A stretch of 64,000 nucleotides of DNA, taken from Emticicia sp. BO119 (lineage in GTDB: Bacteria > Bacteroidota > Bacteroidia > Cytophagales > Spirosomataceae). The stretch spans positions 372,001-436,000 of the forward strand of contig NZ_JACETV010000005.1 in assembly GCF_013912375.1 (NCBI RefSeq). The letters are read 5' to 3'. This document shows positions 1-9,166 of the stretch, in pieces; positions within the stretch are counted from its first letter, which is position 1, and every line of letters starts with the position of its first letter. Below the pieces are notes generated by a model. It was not told the DNA's origin. It saw only the letters and a list, made by a program, of their open reading frames with translations, and did no database searches. The position numbers and the translations under genes are program-made.

Positions 1-30
1 TACAAACACCAGGCTGCTACAATTGATTAA

Positions 31-64
31 AATAAAAAATGAGCCATTGGTTTCCCAATGGCCC
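31..64 (-). terminator. Rho-independent terminator after the SulP gene
   Basis: Read on the minus strand, an 8-bp stem (GCCATTGG / CCAATGGC) with a 4-nt loop is followed by a T-rich run. It lies just past the stop codon of the SulP gene and ends the UspA-like/SulP transcript. Confidence 0.8.
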
Positions 65-84
65 TCATAAAAGTGTGCTTCATT

Positions 85-1470
85 TTATAATATACTCTTA
101 ACCCTTCTTTTGAAAACAGCCTTTACTACAAAATAGATAATCAAGGCTGATAATACTCCTGTCAGGAAATCAGTTACAGGTACCATTACGGCCGTATAAA
201 CTAACATGGCAAACTCGAATTTACCTAAGTGCTTTACCTCTCTGATTTCGGCTGGCTTAATCATATTACTGGCAACCCATATCAGAATACCCCCAATGCA
301 AGCCATAGGAATCAACTCTAAATATTGAGCTAAATAATAAGCCATCACTAATTTCAATACAGCCTTGAAATATCCTGCCAATGGCGTAGTAGCTCCTGCT
401 TTAATACTGGTGGCCGTTCTGGCCAAAGCACCTGTACACGGAAAGCCCTGCACCAGTGGTGTAATTATCTGCACCAGACCCTGCCCGAAAAACTCTTTGT
501 CAGGATTAAACGGTGTTCTGGTATTTTTAGCTAATCTATCGGCCATCGATGAGCAAAGAATACTTTCTACTCCCGACACAAATACAATTGCCCCTACAAA
601 ATAAAAGATATCGATTATTACCTGGGTGGTTATGTCGGGCATAGTTGGGGCGGTAAAGACGAAGAAATTATTAGGGATTGAGCCATAAATATCTTTTACC
701 AGAATAATTCCTTTGTCAGACAAAACGGTGGCCGAAAGCAAGGTAGAAACTCCTAATGCGATAATCGGACCCGGAATAAAAATAGAAATGCGTAGTAGTC
801 CTTTGGCAAGAGCAAAAGTTAATACCCCCAGAAAAATCGACCAGATATTGATTTTATCAAGATTCTGAAAAGCACTTTGAAGATTATGTATAATTCCTCC
901 CTTTATTTCTTCGTCCTGCCCCAGCAAATCTTTAAAGGATTCTATCCCTAATACATCTTCCAAATTGGTAAGGGCAATCGCTACTGCAATACCTACAGTA
1001 AAGCCTACAATAATAGAGTTAGGCACTAATCTGGCAAACCGCCCAAAGCCATAAGTTCCCATGATAATAAGCACTATTCCTGCTATGATTGAGACAAAAA
1101 CGAGAAAACCATGAGCTGCTTCAAATGTGCCGCCACTGGCAGGGCCATATTTAGTAAATAATGCAGCAATAACCGGAATAAAAGCCGCTGTAGGCCCATA
1201 AACCTGATATTTTGAACCGCCAAATGTACGCCCGATTACGCAGGCTAATGCTCCGGCAATAATCCCGTTTTCAGGCCTCATACCCATAGCCATAGCAAAA
1301 CCCATCGCCATCGGGATGGCTGTCATAGCTACAATCAGGCCTGCGCTAAAATCTTTGTAGGTAACTTTTGCCCAGTTATCTTTGTTAATGTCTTCCCATC
1401 GGGAATCAAAAAAAGTAAAAAACAATTTTATCCTTCCTAAAGGAGTGGTAGGAAAAGAATTTTTGCTCAT
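85..1470 (-). CDS. SulP family anion transporter without STAS domain
   Basis: Predicted inner-membrane anion transporter of the SulP family (sulfate, bicarbonate or other oxyanions; substrate not predictable). The 461-residue protein has a short cytoplasmic N-terminus, then the family's first-helix region (KDFSAGLIVAMTAIPMAMGFA, residues about 39-59), the VYGPTAAFIPVIA segment and about a dozen hydrophobic helices. Typical SulP proteins are about 550 residues and end in a cytoplasmic STAS domain. This one stops directly after the last membrane helix with a short basic tail (FKRRVKSIL), so the STAS regulatory module is absent. It starts 5 bp after the stop of the UspA-like gene and is probably cotranscribed with it. 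STAS-less SulP proteins occur in bacteria, so this need not be a truncation. Confidence 0.9.
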   Translation of the reverse strand: MSKNSFPTTPLGRIKLFFTFFDSRWEDINKDNWAKVTYKDFSAGLIVAMTAIPMAMGFAMAMGMRPENGIIAGALACVIGRTFGGSKYQVYGPTAAFIPVIAALFTKYGPASGGTFEAAHGFLVFVSIIAGIVLIIMGTYGFGRFARLVPNSIIVGFTVGIAVAIALTNLEDVLGIESFKDLLGQDEEIKGGIIHNLQSAFQNLDKINIWSIFLGVLTFALAKGLLRISIFIPGPIIALGVSTLLSATVLSDKGIILVKDIYGSIPNNFFVFTAPTMPDITTQVIIDIFYFVGAIVFVSGVESILCSSMADRLAKNTRTPFNPDKEFFGQGLVQIITPLVQGFPCTGALARTATSIKAGATTPLAGYFKAVLKLVMAYYLAQYLELIPMACIGGILIWVASNMIKPAEIREVKHLGKFEFAMLVYTAVMVPVTDFLTGVLSALIIYFVVKAVFKRRVKSIL

Positions 1471-1475
1471 AGTAT

Positions 1476-1958
1476 TTAACGGTTAAATAGAAATTCGAGG
1501 TGGTCTTTCTCTGAAGCAACTGTATTATCCTGAGGCCAGTCTACTTCCTGATAATCAATAAAAGTCTGTCTGATTATACTTACCAGATCAAAAGCCTTTT
1601 TTGGCATTTTCAGGCGATACGTTTGCGGAATATAAATTTCATCAATCTGTTGATTTTCAATAAAGCGTCTTAATCCTCTTCTACTTCTGTTATGAAAAAG
1701 TTTAATGCTCAGGTCTGTAATCTGATATTCAAATCTGTTCCTCAATACCTCTAACGCATTTCTGAATTCGGGGGTGATTTTACTGGCTATCTTACTTTCA
1801 GGTCTGTAAAAAAGTAATTCTGAAATCGAATCTTCGAGATATTCGGCGTAGATAAGCACAACACGGTGAGGGCTACCGGAACTTCTTTCAAGTGCGTATT
1901 TCAAGGTATTAAGAGAGGCTACACGAAAGTCAATAGGAATTAATATAGTTTTAGACAT
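1476..1958 (-). CDS. UspA-like universal stress protein
   Basis: 160 residues opening with SKTILIPIDFRVASLNTLKYAL, the beta1-loop-alpha1 signature of the universal stress protein fold (a Rossmann-like alpha/beta domain that may bind ATP). The usual C-terminal G-2x-G-9x-G nucleotide motif is not evident, so it may belong to the non-ATP-binding class. It is the first gene of a two-gene unit with the SulP transporter, 5 bp apart. USP domains are often fused to or paired with transporters, so it may modulate transport in place of the missing STAS domain; that role is inference. Confidence 0.7.
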   Translation of the reverse strand: MSKTILIPIDFRVASLNTLKYALERSSGSPHRVVLIYAEYLEDSISELLFYRPESKIASKITPEFRNALEVLRNRFEYQITDLSIKLFHNRSRRGLRRFIENQQIDEIYIPQTYRLKMPKKAFDLVSIIRQTFIDYQEVDWPQDNTVASEKDHLEFLFNR

Positions 1959-2063
1959 ACCTGCTGTATTTGATTAACAGGTGCAAAGTTTTGCAGACAA
2001 CATTAGTCTCGTCTAAGAGCCGAATTAGAATATGATAAGAGAGATTAGAATCAGATTAGAAAA

Positions 2064-3440
2064 TCATTTATTAATCTTTGCTAAAGGGAAATTGATTTGC
2101 ACACTTGTTCCCTGACTGGCTTTAGAAGTAACTAAAAGCGTGCCGTTATGCAGTCTGATAATATTACGGGCCAGAGGCAAGCCAATGCCGTACCCCTCAA
2201 ACAAACGAGTATTTGAAGCACGGAAGAATGGGTCATAAATAAACGGAAGTTCACTTTCAGGAATGCCTATCCCCTGGTCTTTTATGAAAAGTAGTACCTG
2301 ATCCTGACTGGCACCTATATGAACCGCTACAGGCTTATTATGAGAATATTTACAGGCATTATTCAATATATTAGCCAAAGCTAAGTGCAACAATTGTTTG
2401 TTACCATTGATTTTTAGTTTTCTGGGGTCTTCCGGCAAAAGACTCAAGTCTACCAAAATTTTGTTGTCAGGGTTTAATCGGTCTATTAAACGTTTTACTT
2501 CCCATATCAACTCATCAGTTCTTACTACTTCAAACACTATTTTCTTACCCTTATAGCCTGTTTGTGCGAGGAAAAGCAACGATTTGGTTATCTGGTTGAG
2601 CCTTTCGGCTTGTGCCAGCACATTATGCAATACTTTCTGATACTCTTCTGGTTTCCGTTCCTTTATGAGTGCCACATCGGCTTCGCCCATAATTGCGGTA
2701 AGGGGTGTTGCCAGTTCATGCGAAGCATTGCTGATAAAATTTTTCTGGGTTTCAAAAGCAGTTTCTATTCTATTCAACAAATCATTGAAAGTACTTGCCA
2801 GTTCACTGATTTCATTATTATTTTCTGATTCTTTCAGTCTTAAATGTATATTTTCGGTACTTATCTGTTTTACTTTGTCTATCATTTCCTTGATAGGGTC
2901 GAAGAAATGTTTTGAAAAGTAGATGGAGAGATACACCGTTACTACAACCGTGAATAGTAAACCCCACAGCAGTATGTTCCGTAAAAAAGTTAAATGGTGT
3001 GAGACAAAACGGTTATTAGCTGATACTATACTCAGGTAGGTAGCGTTGTTATGCTGAAGTTTAATCCCGCCATAAAATATACTGCCTTCCTGATGCCTTG
3101 CTTTGCCCTCTTTCATTATGGCTTCAAGCAAAGACAATGGCACCTCATAATTAATGGCCTGCTGCTCTAATGATACATCAGGTCTGATTCTGATAATATA
3201 TTCTTTCTCTGCTTCTAATCTTTCGAGGTGTTGCTCCCTTACTTTTTTAAAAGTCTCTGCATTGGCACTATCAATTTTCAGGTTATATTTAGCACCAATG
3301 GCTGCACGGGTTTCCAGCCGTTTGTAGAAATCTACATAAGAGTACTCGTTCAGGAAAAAATAAATCCCAATACCAAATAGTAGCAATAAAACTATATTAA
3401 ATATCACTAAAGAGACCGCTATTTTGGTTTGTGTTTTCAT
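2064..3440 (-). CDS. Sensor histidine kinase, HAMP type
   Basis: Membrane histidine kinase of 458 residues. Helix 1 spans about residues 7-30, a periplasmic sensor loop about 31-152, and helix 2 about 153-176, followed by HAMP (about 177-230). The H-box FISNASHELATPLTAI places the phospho-accepting His at residue 241. The ATPase domain follows, with N-box (LANILNNACKYS), G1 (KDQGIGIPESELPFIYDPFF) and G2 (GYGIGLPLA). The start codon overlaps the stop of the response-regulator gene by 4 nt (ATGA), so the two are translationally coupled. The sensor loop has no domain I recognise, so the stimulus is unknown. The architecture resembles CzcS/CusS/RprX-type kinases rather than PAS-containing PhoR. 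Confidence 0.9.
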   Translation of the reverse strand: MKTQTKIAVSLVIFNIVLLLLFGIGIYFFLNEYSYVDFYKRLETRAAIGAKYNLKIDSANAETFKKVREQHLERLEAEKEYIIRIRPDVSLEQQAINYEVPLSLLEAIMKEGKARHQEGSIFYGGIKLQHNNATYLSIVSANNRFVSHHLTFLRNILLWGLLFTVVVTVYLSIYFSKHFFDPIKEMIDKVKQISTENIHLRLKESENNNEISELASTFNDLLNRIETAFETQKNFISNASHELATPLTAIMGEADVALIKERKPEEYQKVLHNVLAQAERLNQITKSLLFLAQTGYKGKKIVFEVVRTDELIWEVKRLIDRLNPDNKILVDLSLLPEDPRKLKINGNKQLLHLALANILNNACKYSHNKPVAVHIGASQDQVLLFIKDQGIGIPESELPFIYDPFFRASNTRLFEGYGIGLPLARNIIRLHNGTLLVTSKASQGTSVQINFPLAKINK

Positions 3441-4132
3441 GCTTCTTTCAAGACATACCCCATGCCAATAACCGTATGGATTAATTTCTGTTTATGTTCT
3501 GAATCTAATTTCTTGCGTAAATAATTAATATATACATCAACTACATTTGTACCTAAATCAAAATTAATATCCCAGGCACTTTCCAGTAAGTCCATTCTTG
3601 ATAACACTCTACCCCTGTTTTTCATTAAAGTCAAAAGCAGCCGGTATTCAGTAGCAGTCAACGAAATGGCTATTCCACCTCTTTCAACAGTTTTTGCATT
3701 ATCATTGATTTTCAGGTCTGCCATTGAATAAATATGTTGCAGAGATTCGCCCGGTATCTCATTTTTGATAACCGACCTGCGCAATAATGCTTTAATCCGG
3801 GCACTCAGTTCAATAAACTTAAAGGGTTTTACCAGATAATCATCGGCACCGGTGTTTAAACCTAAAGCAATATTCTCAGAAGTACCCAAAGCAGTCAGAA
3901 ACAGAATGGGGGTCTGTATATCATTGGCTCTTAGTTCTTTACATACTTCCAGGCCATTTTTATCAGGCAACATAATATCCAGAATAATCAGGTCAAATTC
4001 GTTAGCCAAGGCCATATTGATACCTGTAGAGCCATCTAAAGAAACCGAAACAGCATAGTTTTCTTCAGACAACCCACTTCTGATAAAGCTAACCACGCTG
4101 ATTTCATCTTCTACGAGAAGTATTTTTTTCAT
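3437..4132 (-). CDS. OmpR/PhoB-family response regulator
   Basis: 231 residues: an N-terminal receiver domain (acidic pair E8/D9, phospho-acceptor D52 in LIILDIMLPD, T80, K102 in DDYLVKPF) and a C-terminal winged-helix DNA-binding domain (about 128-229; LTATEYRLLLTLMKNRGRVL and NVVDVYINYLRKKL). It is the first gene of the two-component operon and overlaps its kinase by 4 nt. The genomic target is unknown. It belongs to the same family as PhoB, but nothing in the sequence ties this regulator to phosphate in particular. Confidence 0.92.
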   Translation of the reverse strand: MKKILLVEDEISVVSFIRSGLSEENYAVSVSLDGSTGINMALANEFDLIILDIMLPDKNGLEVCKELRANDIQTPILFLTALGTSENIALGLNTGADDYLVKPFKFIELSARIKALLRRSVIKNEIPGESLQHIYSMADLKINDNAKTVERGGIAISLTATEYRLLLTLMKNRGRVLSRMDLLESAWDINFDLGTNVVDVYINYLRKKLDSEHKQKLIHTVIGMGYVLKEA

Positions 4133-4381
4133 ACAATGTTGTATCGTGCAGGTGGGGTAATTTCATATTAATTGTGTATATATCAGCAAAGATAATAAAT
4201 AAACAATTGAGGCTCTATCAGCTTTTCATAAGGCTGATATTTAATGATTTCATCAAGGCTTACCACTTCATAAAAAAATATGTTGTATCAGCACCGTATT
4301 ACACCGGTAATTGAGTGCTTTTACTTATTTTTGATAAATTAAAAAGTAATCTATAATATATCACCATTACGTACATTGACC

Positions 4382-5161
4382 ATGAAAAAACATCTGTATG
4401 CTATTTTATGGGTTATCTGTGTTGCTATGGGTTTTTATCTCCCTTCTCATGCACAAAGTGTAACCATCGACCCCAGTAATCTAACTGCCGGAAATGCCAT
4501 TGAAGCTACCTCTACCAAAAAGGGGATTCTTATGCCCCGCATGACTGAAGCACAAAGAAATGCTATCAGTAGCCCGGTAGCTGGTATTCAGATTTATTGT
4601 ACCAACTGCTCTGGCGGAGCAGGAGCTTATACTTATAATGGTGCCGTTTGGGTACCTATGTTTAATACCGCCGGTATTACTTATAGTATAGGGCAAAGTG
4701 CACAAGGAGGGAAAATATTTTATGTAGATGACACCGGACAACACGGCCTTGTAGTGGCTACAGCCGACTATAACGCCAGCCAGCAGGTTAAATGGATAGC
4801 CGCCAGTAATATAAATACCAATGCAGTCAGATCAGGTATTTTTGGCGGTGAGTATAATACCCAACGGATTAATGAGGTACAAGGAAATGGGATTTCTGCT
4901 GCTTTGGCCGCTGCCAGGTTCGATGGGGGCAACTACGGAGACTGGTATTTACCCTCAAAATTAGAACTCCTTCTGATGTACCAGCAAAGAGCAAATATTG
5001 GTATGGGTGCTGTAACCAATACTTATTGGAGTTCTACAGAGGTAGCTGCCGAATATGGTAATGTTTCAGAAACAGCCTGGTTTCTCAACTTCAATACAGG
5101 CGGCCAGAGTTCTGGTGCAAAAAGTTCACTTTATAGAGTAAGACCTATCCGACGATTCTAA
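4382..5161 (+). CDS. Exported protein with DUF1566-like (Lcl C-terminal) domain
   Basis: Secreted or surface protein of unknown function. After a signal peptide (MKKHLYAILWVICVAMGFYL, cut near SHAQ), residues about 30-90 hold a tail-fibre-like collar segment (KKGILMPRMTEAQRNAISSP) often seen in Bacteroidota exported proteins. The C-terminal half has the DUF1566/Lcl pattern (GGKIFYVDD, DWYLPSKLEL, YWSSTE, and a final RVRPIRRF). I chose ATG 4382 rather than an upstream TTG at 4376, because the signal peptide then begins with MKKH. A TATTTTTG box at 4326-4333 is a plausible -7 element. It lies 27 bp before the next gene, probably in one transcript. Confidence 0.75.
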   Translation: MKKHLYAILWVICVAMGFYLPSHAQSVTIDPSNLTAGNAIEATSTKKGILMPRMTEAQRNAISSPVAGIQIYCTNCSGGAGAYTYNGAVWVPMFNTAGITYSIGQSAQGGKIFYVDDTGQHGLVVATADYNASQQVKWIAASNINTNAVRSGIFGGEYNTQRINEVQGNGISAALAAARFDGGNYGDWYLPSKLELLLMYQQRANIGMGAVTNTYWSSTEVAAEYGNVSETAWFLNFNTGGQSSGAKSSLYRVRPIRRF

Positions 5162-5188
5162 AATTAAAATATCTAAATGACATTTCTC

Positions 5189-6037
5189 ATGAAAAAAATA
5201 TACATTTTATTTATTGCTGCCTTCGTTTCTGTTTCAATTGAGCAACAGACTTTTGCCCAGGCTACCCGCACGTGGGTTTCAGGTGTAGGAGATGATGTCA
5301 ACCCCTGTAGCCGAACAGCTCCTTGCAAAACCTTTGCCGGAGCTATTTCCAAAACTGCGGTGGGTGGAGAAATCTCTGTATTAGACCCTGCTGGCTATGG
5401 AGCGGTTACTATTACAAAATCTATAACACTCAATGGCGATGGAACTTTAGCGAGTATTTTATCATCTGGAGCTAACGGTATAATCATTAATGGGGCTGGC
5501 ATCAGTGTAACCATTAGAAATATATCTATCAATGGTGGTGGAACAGGGGTAAATGGAATCAGAATCCTCAATGCCGCACAGGTTCATGTTGAAAACTGTA
5601 CAATTAGTGGTATTAAGGAAGATGGTAGTGGTATTGTAGCTGAAAATACTGCAACAGGCGGTATAATTGCTATTAAAAATACAACTATCACAGGGCCAAT
5701 CAACACCATGCACGGAATAAACATCAGATGCAATACTGCCACTGCCACTGATAGTGTGGTAGCATTTATTGATAATGTACATATACAAGGGGTATCAACA
5801 GCTATAATAGTTAAAGATAAGGCGCGGGTAAATGTAGTTAATTCGTATATCTCTAATAATACCATAGCAATCTCGCCCGAGAATGCTACTTCGATTACAC
5901 GTCTTTCAAATAATAGTATTATTAATAATAACACTGGTATTGCCGCCGGGCCCGGGAAAGTAATTTCGTTTGGCAATAATCAGATGATTGGCAATGCTGT
6001 CAGTGCCCCGCCTGCAACAGTTGTCTCTTCTCAATAA
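5189..6037 (+). CDS. Exported right-handed parallel beta-helix protein
   Basis: Signal peptide (MKKIYILFIAAFVSVS, cut near TFAQA), then a segment with two Cys (DVNPCSRTAPCKTFAGAI) and a series of beta-helix coils from about residue 70 to 270, with Asn/Ile/Gly ladders such as IRNISINGG, VHVENCTISG and INNNTGIAAG. This family occurs widely in bacteria as extracellular proteins of unknown function; the fold is shared with pectate lyases and NosD, but no catalytic motif is evident. ATG 5189 was preferred over ATG 5177 because it puts MKK at the N-terminus. A strong terminator follows. Confidence 0.75.
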   Translation: MKKIYILFIAAFVSVSIEQQTFAQATRTWVSGVGDDVNPCSRTAPCKTFAGAISKTAVGGEISVLDPAGYGAVTITKSITLNGDGTLASILSSGANGIIINGAGISVTIRNISINGGGTGVNGIRILNAAQVHVENCTISGIKEDGSGIVAENTATGGIIAIKNTTITGPINTMHGINIRCNTATATDSVVAFIDNVHIQGVSTAIIVKDKARVNVVNSYISNNTIAISPENATSITRLSNNSIINNNTGIAAGPGKVISFGNNQMIGNAVSAPPATVVSSQ

Positions 6038-6049
6038 TTGGTATATCTT

Positions 6050-6094
6050 AACACAAAGGAGGCCTTTAGATAAAAGGTCTCCTTTGTGTTTTCT
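6050..6094. terminator. Strong hairpin terminator between convergent genes
   Basis: An 18-bp nearly perfect stem (AACACAAAGGAGGCCTTT pairing with AAAGGTCTCCTTTGTGTT) with a 5-nt loop. It lies between the plus-strand beta-helix gene and the minus-strand gene ending at 6110, and probably works in both directions. Confidence 0.85.
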
Positions 6095-6109
6095 ATTATA
6101 TATAGTAAG

Positions 6110-6502
6110 CTACTGCTTAGATTTTTTCAACAGATAGGTACGCAATTGACTGATACTCTTAATAGCTGCCTTCTTGTTGTCTTTCGATAAAAAATCATAA
6201 ATATTCTTAATCTGTGCTCTGGCTTCCTGTTCTGAACTCAGATTGGCAACAGCTATTTCTAACTGATAAAGCAACCCATTTATCTGTACCACATCTGCAT
6301 CCATTAATATCGCCGCTCTTAACTGGCTGGCATTCTTTTCAAATTCAACACTATTTTCATACTCGGTAGCTTTCTCTATCGGATAGTTACGTCTTTCCAA
6401 CCCTTCTTCAGGAATACCATTAAAAGCATAGTAACAAATGATTAGCATAAAAACGAGAACGGATAAGAAATTCTGAAAGTATGTCTGTCGCAGAATAAGC
6501 AT
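6110..6502 (-). CDS. Small membrane-anchored protein of unknown function
   Basis: 130 residues. A short N-terminus is followed by one hydrophobic helix (about residues 11-28, NFLSVLVFMLIICYYAF) and then a soluble, mostly helical charged region ending in a lysine-rich tail. I do not recognise a family. It is transcribed alone, convergent with the beta-helix gene and divergent from the small acidic protein gene. Confidence 0.6.
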   Translation of the reverse strand: MLILRQTYFQNFLSVLVFMLIICYYAFNGIPEEGLERRNYPIEKATEYENSVEFEKNASQLRAAILMDADVVQINGLLYQLEIAVANLSSEQEARAQIKNIYDFLSKDNKKAAIKSISQLRTYLLKKSKQ

Positions 6503-6650
6503 TGTTTTATAGAAATAGAAATTTTACACAAAAAAGCCGCTTTCAGATTAAATAGAGTTTATCTAAATATTAAGAAAAGATAAAATCTGGAAGTCATAAT
6601 CTGTTTGTGCTCAATAATTTACCATTAGAAAGTAAGCACTTTGCAGTTTC

Positions 6651-6695
6651 TTAATATTACCGCAATAGTAAGTTTAAATCTTAACCCGACCTTTG
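6651..6695 (+). promoter_or_regulatory. Possible promoter region of the small acidic gene
   Basis: GACCTTTG at 6688-6695 is one mismatch from the TAnnTTTG box. Upstream, 11-mers at 6651 (TTAATATTACC), 6662 (GCAATAGTAAG) and 6673 (TTTAAATCTTA) fall in the same spacing register as the Pho-box-like arrays seen elsewhere in the window, but the sequence match is weak. Confidence 0.25.
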
Positions 6696-6716
6696 TGGCG
6701 TCAAAATGAAAGAATT

Positions 6717-6908
6717 ATGAAGAAAATACCCTATCAATTGAATCAGTTTCACTGGAAATACACCATCAGAATTACTGATGGTTTTAGTGAAGAACGCATT
6801 TATGACGATTCGGACGACGAATTTTACGAGGAAGTATTCGAAGGCGATGATTTTGATGAATATTATGAAGATGAAATCGCAATAAAAGAGATGAGACTCG
6901 TAGCTTAA
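6717..6908 (+). CDS. Small, strongly acidic protein
   Basis: 63 residues from ATG 6717. An N-terminal half rich in hydrophobic and aromatic residues (MKKIPYQLNQFHWKYTIRI) is followed by a strongly acidic stretch (about residues 28-55, DDSDDEFYEEVFEGDDFDEY). A longer reading from TTG 6693 would start inside a -7-like box and is rejected. No family recognised. A terminator follows directly, so it appears to be a monocistronic small gene. Confidence 0.55.
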   Translation: MKKIPYQLNQFHWKYTIRITDGFSEERIYDDSDDEFYEEVFEGDDFDEYYEDEIAIKEMRLVA

Positions 6909-6962
6909 AAACGGTTCATACGTATATTATTATAGTTTGTTTAGGTTAATTGATTGAAGATT

Positions 6963-6998
6963 AGCAGAGGAATTTTTCTTCTGCTTTATTTTTTTTCT
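6963..6998 (+). terminator. Terminator of the small acidic gene
   Basis: A 10-bp stem (AGCAGAGGAA / TTCTTCTGCT, one G-U pair) with a 3-nt loop, followed by a long T run. Confidence 0.8.
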
Positions 6999-7058
6999 TT
7001 ACATTTTCGTAATATCCTCTTAATCAACAATTTACAATCGTTTTAGAAATTTGTAAAT

Positions 7059-7904
7059 ATGAACAAGGGAAAACATTTTCGGACAATAGTGCTTTCGGAT
7101 CTTCACTTAGGAACAAGTGGCTGCAAAGCAAAAGAGGTAACTGAATTTCTTAAACAATACCGCTGTGAACGCCTCATTCTTAACGGAGATATAATTGATG
7201 GCTGGCAATTAAAGAAATACGGAAACTGGAAAAAGAAACATACCGCCTTTTTTAGAGTAGTGCTAAAAATGATGGATAAACATGATACCAAAGTGATTTA
7301 TCTACGTGGGAATCATGACGATTTTCTTGACCAGATACTTCCCTTGGTAATCGGTAAGCAATTTCAGATACGTAGAGATTATATACTGAAATCGGGCGAT
7401 AAGCGATTTTACGTAACTCATGGTGATGTTTTCGACAGTATTACTACAAATATGAAGTGGCTCGCACACTTAGGAGACTTAGGCTATACTTTTCTGCTTT
7501 GGTTGAACAAAAATTATAATAAATATCGCGAGTGGAGAGGCCTGTCTTATTACTCTCTTTCGCAGCAGGTAAAACAAGCTGTAAAACTGGCTGTAAACTA
7601 TGTAACAGATTTTGAAGAGAAATTAGCCGAATTGGCTAAAGCCAAAAACTGTGATGGCATTATATGCGGGCATATTCATCAGCCGGCAATCAGAAATATT
7701 GATGGTATTTTATATCTCAATTCAGGAGACTGGGTAGAAACTATGTCGGCATTGGTAGAAGATTTTGATGGCAACTGGAGTCTGGTATATTACTCATTAA
7801 CTGACTGCAAAACCGAGGAAGACCCTGAGGAAGATATTGATTTGGGTGAGGATCTCAATAAAGAAGAAAGATTTGTTTTACCAAGAATAGCAGCAACTCT
7901 ATGA
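7059..7904 (+). CDS. LpxH-like calcineurin-type metallophosphoesterase
   Basis: 281 residues with the complete set of metal-binding motifs of UDP-2,3-diacylglucosamine pyrophosphatase-like phosphoesterases: SDLHLG (D14, H16), NGDIIDG (D44), RGNHDD (N85, H86), THGD (H121) and CGHIHQP (H205, H207). Such enzymes hydrolyse phosphoester or pyrophosphate bonds with two divalent metals; LpxH acts in lipid A synthesis. This belongs to the wider LpxH-like group, so the exact substrate is uncertain. It overlaps the downstream glycosyltransferase by 4 nt (ATGA), so the pair is translationally coupled and probably acts on the same lipid or sugar-nucleotide substrate. Confidence 0.85.
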   Translation: MNKGKHFRTIVLSDLHLGTSGCKAKEVTEFLKQYRCERLILNGDIIDGWQLKKYGNWKKKHTAFFRVVLKMMDKHDTKVIYLRGNHDDFLDQILPLVIGKQFQIRRDYILKSGDKRFYVTHGDVFDSITTNMKWLAHLGDLGYTFLLWLNKNYNKYREWRGLSYYSLSQQVKQAVKLAVNYVTDFEEKLAELAKAKNCDGIICGHIHQPAIRNIDGILYLNSGDWVETMSALVEDFDGNWSLVYYSLTDCKTEEDPEEDIDLGEDLNKEERFVLPRIAATL

Positions 7905-9091
7905 GGTTTTTGTTAATTGTACAAGGAGAAGGACGCGGGCATCTGACCCAGGCCATTGCACTGACCGAAATATTGGAAAACAATGGTCATACAGTTGCAG
8001 GTGCCTTAATAGGAACTGCCAATGGCAGAGATATACCTGCCTTCTTTCATGAGAACTTCAAAAGTCCAGTCATTCCGTTTTCAAGCCCTTATCTTGCCTA
8101 TAATCAGAAAACAAAGGCACTCGATGTACCCAAAACTATTTGCAATACTCTTCTAAACCTGCGAGCTTACAGGCATAGTCTTAGAAAAATTCAATTTCAG
8201 ACTAAAAAACTGAAACCTGATGTAATCATTAATTTTTATGACGTTTTAGGTGGCCTCCATCAATTCTTATTTCGTCCTAAAATACCGATGATTTGTATTG
8301 CGCACCAATATTTATTGCTTCATCCCAATTTTCACCACCCGAAAAATCATTGGTTAGATCAACAATTGGTCAACACCAATACACGGATTACCGCCTTAGG
8401 GGCTGCTAAAAAACTCGCCCTTTCTTTTACACCATTCGACGACGATAAAAACCAGAAAATATTTCCTATTCCTCCTTTGCTTCGGTCAGATCTGTCGCGT
8501 TTAAGTACCAGCAGCCACAATTATCTGCTTGCTTATGTAACTCAACATTCATTAGCAGAGCAGATAATAAAGTGGCACGATACAAACCCCCATACAGAGG
8601 TACACTGTTTCTGGGATAATCCGGATTATGACGATACTTTCCACTATTCACCTAACTTGCATTTTCATAAAATTAACGGCAGAAAATTTCTGGAAATGAT
8701 GCAGAATTGCCGTGGATTAGTAACTACTGCGGGTTTTGAGTCTGTATGTGAAGCCATGTATTTAGGTAAACCGGTGCTAATGATTCCTGTGCCTAAACAC
8801 TACGAGCAAGCCTGTAATGCTATTGATGCCCGAAGAGCCGGAGCCGGAATAACAGCAAACAACTTTGATTTAACAGCCTTTATTGATTATCTGCCTGCAC
8901 ATAAAGACATAAGCCATAATTTCAGGGCATGGCATAGTCGTAGCAATTTTATCTTTATGAGAGAAATCGAAGACCTGTTTAATACTCCTAAACGCCAAAC
9001 AATATGGCAGACTATCCGTCAAAGAGAGCTAATACCCCAGTTTGTTAAACGCTTCGCATTAGCACTTGTATCTCCTTTAACAAGAAATTAA
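7901..9091 (+). CDS. GT-B glycosyltransferase (MurG/GT28-like)
   Basis: 396 residues. The N-terminal glycine-rich loop GEGRGHLTQAIAL (residues about 9-21) and the C-terminal donor-site region (VTTAGFESVCEAMYLGKPVL, then PVPKHYEQACNA) match the GT28-like group of GT-B glycosyltransferases. These transfer sugars from UDP-sugars to lipid or other acceptors. Its 4-nt overlap with the LpxH-like phosphoesterase indicates a shared pathway, possibly an envelope glycolipid. Acceptor and donor cannot be read from the sequence. Confidence 0.75.
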   Translation: MRFLLIVQGEGRGHLTQAIALTEILENNGHTVAGALIGTANGRDIPAFFHENFKSPVIPFSSPYLAYNQKTKALDVPKTICNTLLNLRAYRHSLRKIQFQTKKLKPDVIINFYDVLGGLHQFLFRPKIPMICIAHQYLLLHPNFHHPKNHWLDQQLVNTNTRITALGAAKKLALSFTPFDDDKNQKIFPIPPLLRSDLSRLSTSSHNYLLAYVTQHSLAEQIIKWHDTNPHTEVHCFWDNPDYDDTFHYSPNLHFHKINGRKFLEMMQNCRGLVTTAGFESVCEAMYLGKPVLMIPVPKHYEQACNAIDARRAGAGITANNFDLTAFIDYLPAHKDISHNFRAWHSRSNFIFMREIEDLFNTPKRQTIWQTIRQRELIPQFVKRFALALVSPLTRN

Positions 9092-9166
9092 ATCATAAAT
9101 TAACGTATGTGGTGACACCAATAGAAGATTTGTTGATACAACCATAGTCATGAAAACGATATATTG

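Noticed and set aside
3437-4132. The response regulator as the PhoB that binds the 11-bp repeats
   Set aside because: It belongs to the right family, but its kinase lacks a PhoR-like PAS layout and its own promoter has no such repeats; nothing in the sequence supports the link.
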